This document shows positions 10,207 through 17,721 of a stretch of DNA of 29,387 nucleotides, one piece after another. The stretch comes from Neocallimastix lanati (nom. inval.) (Eukaryota; Neocallimastigomycota; Neocallimastigomycetes; Neocallimastigales; Neocallimastigaceae). The translations under genes and the position numbers were made by a program. The notes under the pieces were generated by a model. The model saw only the letters and a list, made by a program, of their open reading frames with translations, was not told the DNA's origin and ran no database searches. How positions within the stretch are numbered: the first letter of the stretch is position 1; each line of letters starts with the position of its first letter. The stretch covers positions 1 to 29,387 of the forward strand of contig JACVTC010000433.1 in assembly GCA_016946835.1 (NCBI GenBank). Direction: 5' to 3'.

Positions 10207-11105
10207 GACTTTTTGGAATATATTTCTTTTTTATTTTTTTCCATAATCTTATTTAATTGAGGGCAATAATATGAGTAATGACCTTCTTCCTTACAGAAGA
10301 AGCAAGTTTTAACGGATAAATTTCTCATTTTCTGGGTTGATTCTTCTATAATATCTTGAGGTTTCGGTTTATTATTTGTTTGATTTGTTTGGAAAGTTTC
10401 GTTTCTTCTTTTAGGATAAAGTCTTGAAGTAGTACTGTTTTGATTATTTTGATTATGTTGGGAATTATTAACATTATAGGTATTAATATTATTGTTCCTT
10501 ACAGAAAGTCTATCTACTTTCTCGGCAATTTTGAAAGCTTTATCCATACTTATATCATCTTTAAGGGATAATTTCTTCCAGGCTTCATAATTATTTTGAA
10601 TAGAATCAATATAATCTGGTACACCAATGCGCTTTCTTCTCTTTTTATCAAGTTTAGTGTACAAAGTTCTATATCTTACATTAAAGTCTTTAATCTTTTC
10701 GTTTCTTTTAATTCGCATTGCACGAAGTTCTTTAAGAAGTAAATTTTGGTCTTCTTTAATACCGTAAAAATTTTCAAGACTTGAAATAATTTTTTCAAGG
10801 GAAGGAAATTTAATATCATCATCAACATTTTCTTCTTCATCATCATCTTCTTCTTCATCTGATGAATCATCACTTTCATCATCACTATCTTCTCCCAAAT
10901 CTTCAATAACGCGTTGTACTTCACCAGAGCTGGTAAGTAAACAAGCATTAAATATTGTTTCCGGATCTGTGATACCTTGTATCTTGATCCAAAGTTTTAA
11001 TTCAGTAGCCCAGGACTTTATATCTAAATTGTCCTTGCTAAGCTTCACTATGTCTCGTAATTCTTTCTTTAATTCTTTAAAACTTAAAGTACTTTTAGTA
11101 GACAT
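10194..11105 (-). CDS. gag: Gypsy Gag (capsid-nucleocapsid)
   Basis: This 303-residue protein would assemble the particle that packages element RNA. Residues 1-70 and 100-200 are predicted mainly helical capsid-like sequence with no motif I can name. They are split by a very acidic stretch at about 71-97 (Asp/Glu/Ser). Residues 203-250 are Asn/Gln-rich. A CCHC zinc knuckle, Cys268-X2-Cys271-X4-His276-X4-Cys281, marks the nucleocapsid end. The start at 11105 is the only ATG after an in-frame stop at 11139-11141. The stop at 10194-10196 lies 3 nt beyond the slippery heptamer, so the last residues are shared with the Gag-Pol fusion. A 90-codon frame inside it (10676-10948) is a shadow. Confidence 0.93.
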   Translation of the reverse strand: MSTKSTLSFKELKKELRDIVKLSKDNLDIKSWATELKLWIKIQGITDPETIFNACLLTSSGEVQRVIEDLGEDSDDESDDSSDEEEDDDEEENVDDDIKFPSLEKIISSLENFYGIKEDQNLLLKELRAMRIKRNEKIKDFNVRYRTLYTKLDKKRRKRIGVPDYIDSIQNNYEAWKKLSLKDDISMDKAFKIAEKVDRLSVRNNNINTYNVNNSQHNQNNQNSTTSRLYPKRRNETFQTNQTNNKPKPQDIIEESTQKMRNLSVKTCFFCKEEGHYSYYCPQLNKIMEKNKKEIYSKKSLNF

Positions 11106-11287
11106 TTCGTTTTTAGTTAATAATTTTTTTATTGTAAATTAACGAGGTTATTAAATACGAATAAATTTGAAAGTCCAACTTTAAAAATATAATTTAACAA
11201 GTAATTTAATATCGAATCAAATTTTAAAACAATATATCTTAGTAATTTTTGAAAATAATAATTTTATTTGCTTTCTTTAGTAAGTAT

Positions 11288-11480
11288 AAGCTCGAAATCC
11301 TTATCGACAACTTAGTAGAAATTATAAAGCACGAGGTTCTTTTCGACTACTTTTTTAAGAATAATTTTAAGTTCGAAATCTTTATCGACAACTTAATAGA
11401 ATAATTTTAAGTTCGAAATCTTTATCGACAACTTAATAGAATATTTTTCAAGCTCGAAATCTTTATCGACCACTTGAATT
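11288..11480 (-). repeat. About 40-bp tandem repeat in the gypsy leader
   Basis: Five units start with AAG at about 11288, 11327, 11369, 11409 and 11450. Each has the core TCGAAATCTTTATCGACAAC or a variant of it. The copies at 11361-11400 and 11401-11440 are identical over 40 bp; the second unit (11327) is the most diverged. Confidence 0.85.
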
Positions 11481-12052
11481 TTGTAATTTAGTATATTTGT
11501 AGTAATAAATTTAGAAGCAAAGTTTTATTTATTATTTTCACCTTTCAAAAATTTTTCTTTTTAAACGATAAATATTGTATTGTTATAGCTAATAAAATTA
11601 TTAATTAATTATAATTATTAAATACAAAAAAATAATCTTTATTGTCGTACAATCTGATAGTACACACTGTCTGACGTGCAGCTTACCTAATGGTGTCATG
11701 CCACGCGTGTGCCACGATTACTATATTCAATATAAAATATAGCAGTTCAGAGCCCACTAGCCCAATTACTATGTAGGATAAACTTAATCCGATAATCTAT
11801 GTACGGAATAAAAAAATTTTAAAAGTATTCAATAATATTTTTATTAACTAATAAAAATTAACTAAAAACACAATATTTTCAAAGTAAATTAAGATTCTAT
11901 TACAGGAATTATATAACAAATAAAGTACCAGTAATAAAAAAAAATAAAAAAAATTTAAATGGCGAAGTTAGCCAAAGTCTGATACTTTATATAATAAAGT
12001 GCCTTATAACTAGCACAAAGAAAAGTAAAAAAAATTATATAAAAAAAACAAT

Positions 12053-12074
12053 CTTACGCCTTCGGTGACGTAAG
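12053..12074 (-). other. Leader hairpin CTTACG/CGTAAG
   Basis: CTTACG at 12053-12058 pairs with CGTAAG at 12069-12074 around a 10-nt loop that may have extra CC/GG pairing. It lies in the gypsy leader. Confidence 0.5.
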
Positions 12075-12193
12075 CTCCTTATTCGCCAGTGCTTGGAAAG
12101 TACCCGCACCTTCGTGTGTTGAAACGTTGAAGGTTGAACTATTATTACCGGGTCGGTAACCAAATACCTTCGTCTACTTTCCAATTAATCTCC

Positions 12194-12237
12194 AAATTAA
12201 CTACTATTCAATAACCTACTATGAATAGAGTTAATTT
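12194..12237 (-). other. Long stem-loop in gypsy leader
   Basis: AAATTAACT (12194-12202) pairs with AGTTAATTT (12229-12237), and CTATTCA (12204-12210) with TGAATAG (12222-12228). That gives 16 base pairs with a single bulged base at 12203 and an 11-nt loop. It starts about 265 nt downstream of the 5' LTR in sense orientation. Confidence 0.75.
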
Positions 12238-12362
12238 GTTGCTATCTGAGAATACACTGTGTATGAGCTCTATCCGCTCCTTGTTATAATTTTACAAAAT
12301 TTGTTTTTTTAGAATCTTAATTTTACTTATTTAAAAAAAATTTTTTTTTATATATATATATC

Positions 12363-12408
12363 AAACAAGCGCCATGGGTTAATCAAAGGATTAACGACTT
12401 ACTTGTTT
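12363..12408 (-). other. Two-tier stem-loop in gypsy leader
   Basis: Outer arms AAACAAG (12363-12369) and CTTGTTT (12402-12408) enclose inner arms GTTAATC (12378-12384) and GATTAAC (12389-12395) with a 4-nt loop. The internal loop contains the palindrome CCATGG. It lies about 90-140 nt downstream of the 5' LTR, a usual place for packaging or dimer-linkage elements. Confidence 0.7.
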
Positions 12409-12477
12409 ATCAATATAAAATAAAAAAAAAATTAAAAAAAAAAAATCTATGTTATTTACTATTATTTCTATTTAATT

Positions 12478-12494
12478 CCCCGATATCTCCACCA
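12478..12494 (-). other. Primer-binding site
   Basis: The + strand here reads CCCCGATATCTCCACCA, which looks like the 3' end of a mature tRNA with its CCA; the element RNA is its complement, beginning TGGTGGAGATATC. It starts 6 nt inside the 5' LTR. The implied tRNA has the acceptor 5' strand GGAGATA and discriminator A. I cannot match it to a specific tRNA from memory. Confidence 0.8.
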
Positions 12495-12500
12495 TATAAA

Positions 12501-12810
12501 TGTTAAGGTTTTAGAGAATTAAATAAAAATAAAGTAAGGAAACACAAATTTTATTTATTTATTTATTTTATTTATTTATTTTATTAAATTTATTTGATTT
12601 TATTTGATGATATTTAAAAATTAGTAGCAAAATTTACAACTATTTATACTTTTTTTTCAAGGCATAAAAGTTGTTCTTGCCACTAAATTACATTTTATTA
12701 TTATTTTTCTTTTTATATATAAAAACTATTAAATTTAAATTGATTTTTATAATCAATTATATAAAATTTAATTATAACAATATAAATAAAATACATTTAT
12801 AATATTAATA

Positions 12811-12867
<57 letters not shown>

Positions 12868-13359
12868 CTAATCTATCTAAAATATTACTAATAAGAATTT
12901 ATTTAATTGGCTAAAATTTTTATTACAATCTGTTAAAATATTCAAATAAAAATAAAAATACTATTCTAATATAAAGGTTTTTAATAAAATAAAATATTTT
13001 TCAATATAAAATAAAACATTTCGATATAAAATTTTATAATAAAAGTTAAAATATAATATATAAATTTTTAATTATCAATATATAAAAATATTATTAATAC
13101 AAATTTTCATTATTAATATAAAAATAAAAAAATAAGATTTATTATTAATATTGTTAATATAAGTTTTAAATATATAAAAATATTACTATTAATATAAGAT
13201 TTAATATAAAAATTATAAAGTTTAATATAATTTTTGATCTAATTTTTAATCTTTGAATTTAAAAATTTATTAAAGTACAAAAATAATAATGTACACATAA
13301 TGTATTAGAAATAAATCGTAGATTTAATTAAGAATGCATTATTTAGTACATTCTTACCA
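12501..13359 (-). repeat. 5' LTR of the gypsy element
   Basis: 859-bp copy of 5318-6177 with a T53 run on + at 12815-12867. The element promoter and polyadenylation signals should lie in it; its A/T richness prevents naming a single TATA box. Confidence 0.96.
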
Positions 13360-13360
13360 C

Positions 13361-13374
13361 TTAAAATATTAACA
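13361..13374. repeat. Left target-site duplication of the SINE
   Basis: TTAAAATATTAACA, repeated exactly at 13824-13837. Its first three bases are also part of the gypsy CTTA duplication (13360-13363). Confidence 0.9.
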
Positions 13375-13449
13375 GCCATGTTGGTCCAGTCGGTTAGGAC
13401 GATACAGGTCACTGTAGAGGGCGGGGTTCGAATCCTCGGCATGGCACCA
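13375..13449 (+). other. tRNA-like SINE head with templated CCA
   Basis: The acceptor stem is GCCATGT (13375-13381) with GCATGGC (13439-13445), then A and CCA to 13449. The D stem is GTCC/GGAC around a 9-nt loop. The T stem is CGGGG/CCTCG around TTCGAAT. The anticodon arm does not fit: the best fold is TACAG/CTGTA closing only GTCA, so a 7-nt loop is missing. It is therefore a tRNA relic and not a working tRNA gene. Nuclear eukaryotic tRNA genes do not encode CCA, so the copy seems to derive from a mature tRNA or from an ancestor that encoded CCA. Confidence 0.85.
13382..13435 (+). promoter_or_regulatory. RNA polymerase III A box and B box
   Basis: The A box TGGTCCAGTCGG (13382-13393) fits TRGYNNARNNGG at every position. 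The B box GGTTCGAATCC (13425-13435) fits GGTTCGANNCC exactly. Spacing is as in a tRNA gene. The T run at 13817-13825 could act as terminator. Confidence 0.88.
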
Positions 13450-13823
13450 AATAATCGGATGAGGTATCTATCCTGGGATATCATGAGACCACACGTGATG
13501 TCCATAAGGCTTTCCCTCAGATGATTATTTCACCCAACCCTGATACTACGCTTTGAATTGAAGCATAGACCTTGATGATTGTAAAATTTCCAATCGCCAA
13601 TGATTAAACCCACTAGGGAGGAGTTAATGGTTCCGTTCTGATGATCGTGGTCATTAGAGATATATGTAGGAACGTTAGGAATGCATCTCCGGGCAGTGTG
13701 TAACGACGATTGAGAGCGGCGAAGCTGATACAGTATGCCAATAACTCATCACCTTACAGTTAATTAATAACTGTATGGCCATATGGGAGATGGGTACCCA
13801 TATGTGCAAGTCTATGTTTTTTT

Positions 13824-13837
13824 TTAAAATATTAACA
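13824..13837. repeat. Right target-site duplication of the SINE
   Basis: Exact copy of 13361-13374, immediately after the T tail. The first two T are ambiguous between tail and duplication, so the true duplication is 12-14 bp. Confidence 0.9.
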
Positions 13838-14342
13838 AAATGTATTAATTTTTTTTTTTTTTTTTTTATTTATAAAAGTCCAACTTTGATGGATGCTCCA
13901 TTAAAGTTCAAAAAAAAAATTTTTTTTTTATTATAAAAACTTTATTTAATATAAAATTTTAATACCAAAAATTTAATTATTTAAAAATAAATAAAATTTA
14001 AATTAACAACTAAAATAAAAATTTTTTCTTTTATTTTTCCTTTTTTTTTTTTTTTTAATTATTAAAATACAATTCTTTATTAATAAAATAAAACTTCCCT
14101 TTCGTTATATTGTACAAAAACTCAAAATTACTAAATTATAAAACTTTTCTTTTTTTTTTTTTATTCAAGAGGTATAACTATTAATATATATATTTAAATG
14201 TCAGATAAATAAAGCCACAATTTATAATAGTAAGAAAGAAAATATATAATCAAAAGTCAGAGAAATATTAATTTAAAATATCACAAAATAAAAGAAATTA
14301 ATTAAAAAAAAAAAAAATTAAATTATATAAAAATTGAAAAAT
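13838..14342. other. AT-rich non-coding region with a strong hairpin
   Basis: No coding sequence. AACTTTGATGGA (13882-13893) and TCCATTAAAGTT (13897-13908) form a 12-bp hairpin (one G-T pair) with a 3-nt loop, followed by A and T runs. The rest is A/T simple sequence. Confidence 0.55.
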
Positions 14343-14454
14343 AATTTGGCTTGACTTTTTAACAAAATATTTAAATGAATCTGTAATGAAACAATTAGAG
14401 AAATATTTTATTAGCAAGAATAGAAGAGTATTAAACTTACAGGGGAGATGTTAG
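14343..14454 (+). pseudogene. Copia Pol C-terminal end
   Basis: Frame 14353-14454 reads DFLTKYLNESVMKQLEKY and continues to a TAG stop that falls inside the LTR start. A frameshift separates it from NLA just upstream. (A/D)xLTKxL near the C-terminus is the last conserved copia RNase H block. ACAGGGGAGA at 14439-14448 is a good polypurine tract. Everything upstream of this piece is missing, so it is a 5'-truncated remnant of an element on the + strand, distinct from the SINE and gypsy to its left. Confidence 0.8.
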
Positions 14455-14841
14455 AAATAAGTTTAATATAATAAATAAAATAAATAATAAATAAATATAA
14501 AATAAAATTAATGTAAATAGAAGTATAAAAAAAAAAAAAACTTAATTATAAAAAAAAAATAAATTTATGTATATTGTGGCGTATATCATTAAAAAATATA
14601 CATAATAATGAATCAATGTAAAATTATTTTAGATAGAAATATAAATTTGCTCTTTATAAATTATATTATGTATGTGAATTCTTTTAATATAATAAATATA
14701 AAGTGTGATTAATAAAAATCTTAACATAAGATAAAAAATAAATATTTTCAACGAAATACAATTATAAGAAAATAAATATTTATTATTTATTATTATTTAA
14801 TTATTTATTATTATTATTATAGTTATTATTATTATTAAAAT
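14449..14841 (+). repeat. Probable copia LTR remnant
   Basis: It starts TGTTAGAAATAAG directly after the polypurine tract, exactly where a 3' LTR should begin. The right end is not determined: no matching ...CA end or second copy was found before the ATPase-like pseudogene begins at about 14842. Confidence 0.5.
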
Positions 14842-15603
14842 CATTTAGAATATCATTTACTGAAAAAAGTATCTTTTTCATAGATATATATTTCTTGGTG
14901 ATTTAATTCATCAATAAAATGACGTAAGTATTCTAAAACTTCTCTATTTGGAATTTTAAAATATATTATATCTTTCGATTTCTTTTTTTTTTTTTTTTTT
15001 AATTAATTTATTTTTATATTCTTGAATTTCATCTGCATCCATATTTAACTACTTTAGGGTTATTTGATGAAATTTTTATAATTAATTTATTCATATTTTT
15101 GATATTTTCTTAATATTCTTCTTCGTCTGCTACTGTTAAATAACTAAAAAAATATAAAACTTTCTATCGGTCTTCATATGTTAAATAATTTTATTCAATT
15201 GGTGAAAGTTTATCAAATGAAAATTCAATTATTTTACCTCATAATAAATTTAAAAATTCCACATCAAAATTAAGGATACTAATTTTAAGAAGATTTTTTA
15301 ATTCTTCACTTTTCTCTGAATAAACCCAATAATTGGATAATTCAAAATTATCGCTTTTTATTCTTATTTTTCTGAATGAATTTCATTATAGAATATGGTT
15401 AATAAATATTTTTAATAATACATTTATCAGAAAAATAAAAATATCCAAAATATTTTTTTTTTTTAAGTCTTTCTTTAATTCCATCTTTTGTGTTATCATT
15501 GTCAATTTTTTCTTTGCTATCAGAAATACAAAAATTGAATAATACGTTTTTTAATTCGTCTTCAGTAAATCCATAGCAATCACTAAAATAATTATCTTTA
15601 AAG
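14842..15603 (-). pseudogene. Truncated copy of the AAA-ATPase-like gene (C-terminal half)
   Basis: Translated from 15603 leftwards it gives LKDNYFSDCYGFTEDELKNV and later KNIY-stop-PYSIMKF, a near copy of residues about 415-645 of the protein at 17722-19680, and it continues into the same downstream DNA (matching about 17678-18445). Stops and frameshifts run throughout, for example TAA in place of AAC before PYSI. The homology ends abruptly near 15603 in A/T repeat, so the Walker motifs are absent. It is a dead fragment from a tandem duplication of the neighbouring locus. Confidence 0.85.
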
Positions 15604-16534
15604 AAAAAATAAAATAATATATAAAAAAATAAAATAAAATAAAATAAAATAAAATAAAATAAATTACAGAAAATTTAAACAATTTTATATTATATTATAT
15701 TATATAAATATATAAATAAAATATATAAATATAAATATATTTTTTCAATTATTGTATATTTTAAATTAAATTATTTTTATTTTATTTATTAGGGTTTGGT
15801 ATGGTTAATCCATTTGATATATAAAATAATTTATTATTTTTATTATTTATATTAAATGTTAGAATAGGTGAAACATATGAAAAAAGTGTCATATTTTATT
15901 AAAAACATATTAAAATAACTTAAAATTGAAGCCTATTTAATACATTGTCAAATATGTTAATGCATATTGTAATAAATTAAATATACAAGCCACATTATAA
16001 TCATATAAATATATGTAAATTCGTATTAGTTTAATCTTTAGTTAAGTTAATAATATAAGTAGCTCAATAATAATCCTTAATCATAATATATTCATTTAAT
16101 GAAGTTAACATACAAATTTCCAAATTCCTAATATTAACAAATATTAATAAAATTTGTTACAATATGTGAATTTATAAATTAAATGAATCTAGAATAATGA
16201 TCATATAAATTATTAATATAAACATAATATAATGTAATTAATTAAAAGTATTAATAACAAGCCACATTTTTAGTATAAATTCATGTAAATTTCATTATGT
16301 TGAACATGGCTAGTTAACCTATTTTATATTTACTTATAAATGAACCTTCTTAATAAAAAACTTCATATCAAATAAAACAAAAATTTAAAGAAATATATAA
16401 AATTTTAATAAAAATAGTTAATTTTTAAAATTTTGATTATAAATTTTAGTAATAAAAAATTCATTCATTCATTGATTTATGATTAAAGTTAAAATTTAGT
16501 TTAAATTCCCTCAAATAAGAATTAAAATGATATT

Positions 16535-16566
<32 letters not shown>

Positions 16567-17216
16567 TAATGAAAAAAAAATTAATAATATTAATGATAAA
16601 AAAAAAAAGTAAAAACTTTTCAATTATATGATGATAATTTATTTTTTTTTTTTTATTTTATTTTTTTTTTTTTTATAAAATAATTTTAATATATTTATTT
16701 ATTATTATTTAATTAAAATAAAATATAAAATGTTGAATTTTAAACAATTTATTAATAAAATAAATAATAATTATTATTAAAATAAAAATAAATTTATAAT
16801 TTTTTGTCTTAATATTATTATTTATTATTTAATTATTCAATTATTAATAATATTCAATTATTCAATTATTATTAATTTTATTTATTAATTATTATTTATC
16901 AATTATTTATTATTATTTATTAATTATCTATTTATTATTTATTTCAAAAAAAAAAAAAAAAAAAAAAAAATTATATAAATTATATATTCTTAATGTTTGC
17001 TTATTTTTTTTTAATTTTTTTTTCTTGCATTATATTATTTTTTATTATTAATATTATTATTATTTTTTTTTTATTATTTTTATTATTATTTTTATTATTA
17101 GTTTTACCTTTAAATTTTATTATCATCTTCATTATCATACTCTTTTATATTTTCATCATTCACTTTCATTTCAATAAGGCATTTTTTTCTAAAAAAAAGC
17201 CATATCATACTTTATA
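15604..17216. other. AT-rich non-coding region with possible old LTR pieces
   Basis: No credible gene. At 15857 TGTTAGAATAGGTG resembles a copia LTR start. A motif ACAAGCCACATT, followed by ATAAAT..ATGTAAATT, occurs at about 15985 and again at about 16258, a diverged direct repeat about 270 bp apart. 16520-17110 is mostly homopolymers and ATT repeats; a 74-codon frame at 16993-17217 is T-run translation. Confidence 0.45.
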
Positions 17217-17717
17217 ATACTTTTAAAATCATTAAATTTAAATTTTTCATCATATATTTTTTTTCAATTTGGTTTATGGCTATTTTACATGCTTCACTTA
17301 AAGAGTTCTTGTCATCGCTCTTGGATACTTTAATTTCAATTATAATATATTCACTTTTTTTCTTTTTCATTAGGAAAACCTATATCAATTATACCGTATC
17401 CACTTTCTTGTTCTGCTACTAAACCTTTAACATTAAGATTAAAAAACAACTGCATTAAAAATAGTTGATAAAAATGTTCAGGAGGTAAACTTTCCGTCGA
17501 TTCTGTCGATTCTGTCGATTACGTAGTTTTCTTTGATTTCTTTGATTTCCTTTTGTTACTAATAGGTAAATGATGAAATGACGTGAACTAAAATATTGAT
17601 AGATATTTACTTAAATTTTCATTAATTACTTTTAATTTTTTTTTTAATTTTTTTTTTTTATAAATTTCATTAATAAATTCATTTAGAATATCATTTACTG
17701 AATAGGAGTCTTTTCTT
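17217..17717 (-). pseudogene. Frameshifted PD-(D/E)XK nuclease domain of the ATPase-like gene
   Basis: Directly downstream of the stop at 17722, the - strand gives, in shifting frames, SYSVNDILNEF (about 17670-17702), EHFYQLFLMQLF and ESGYGIIDIGFPN (to about 17376), IIIEIKVS (about 17325-17345), EACKIAINQIEKKY and a final KY.MAF. This is the C-terminal DUF1703-type nuclease usually fused to AAA-ATPase-like domains. Its catalytic Asp (codon 17384-17386) and Glu-x-Lys (17329-17337) are retained. At least three shifts or stops separate it from the ATPase frame, one in a run of seven T (+ strand). Either the gene lost its nuclease recently or the assembly has homopolymer errors. Confidence 0.82.
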
Positions 17718-17721
17718 AGAT

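Larger units (their letters stand above)
11106..12500 (-). other. Gypsy untranslated leader
   Basis: About 1.4 kb between the 5' LTR and gag with no long ORF. It is less A/T-rich in places (11640-11810, 12050-12300) than the DNA outside the element. It carries the primer-binding site, a tandem-repeat array at 11288-11480 and at least three strong inverted repeats near its 5' end. Long structured leaders in retroelements usually hold packaging and dimerisation signals; assigning that role here is inference. Confidence 0.7.
5314..13363 (-). mobile_element. Complete Ty3/gypsy LTR retrotransposon (with target duplications)
   Basis: The element proper is 5318-13359, transcribed right to left, flanked by the 4-bp duplication CTTA at 5314-5317 and 13360-13363. 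In sense order it has a 5' LTR (12501-13359), primer-binding site (12478-12494), a leader of about 1.4 kb, gag (11105-10194), pol in the -1 frame (to 6196) and a 3' LTR (6177-5318). Pol order is protease, RT, RNase H, integrase, which defines Ty3/gypsy (Metaviridae) as opposed to copia. The LTRs start and end TG...CA and are 859 and 860 bp. By eye the only difference is a T53 versus T54 run. Both main ORFs are intact, so the copy is young and possibly still mobile. No chromodomain or envelope-like ORF is seen. Confidence 0.96.
13375..13823 (+). mobile_element. tRNA-derived SINE, 449 bp
   Basis: It is a non-coding retroposon. A tRNA-like head (13375-13449) carries polymerase III A and B boxes and is followed by a body of about 370 bp unrelated to tRNA. 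The element ends in a T run that merges with the target duplication. Perfect 14-bp direct repeats flank it. The body is markedly richer in G+C than its surroundings. Two hairpins lie near its 3' end: ACAGTTA/TAACTGT at 13756-13774 and CATATGGG/CCCATATG at 13780-13804. Movement would depend on a LINE reverse transcriptase supplied in trans, none of which is in the window. I cannot name a SINE family or a conserved central domain from memory. Confidence 0.9.

Noticed and set aside
9831-10246. Three + strand frames opposite pol 5' end and gag 3' end
   Set aside because: Antisense shadows with hydrophobic low-complexity translation; the gag-pol coding strand explains the region.
13375-13449. Functional tRNA gene
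   Set aside because: The anticodon arm lacks a 7-nt loop, CCA is encoded, and the unit continues into a body flanked by target duplications, which fits a SINE.
13305-13505. 66-codon - strand frame
   Set aside because: It spans the gypsy LTR end and the SINE head, two unrelated mobile elements.
15333-15542. 69-codon + strand frame
   Set aside because: It is antisense to the truncated ATPase-like pseudogene.
16993-17217. 74-codon + strand membrane-like frame
   Set aside because: Its hydrophobicity comes from T-rich repeats (Phe, Leu, Ile); there is no conserved motif, and it ends at the decayed nuclease region.
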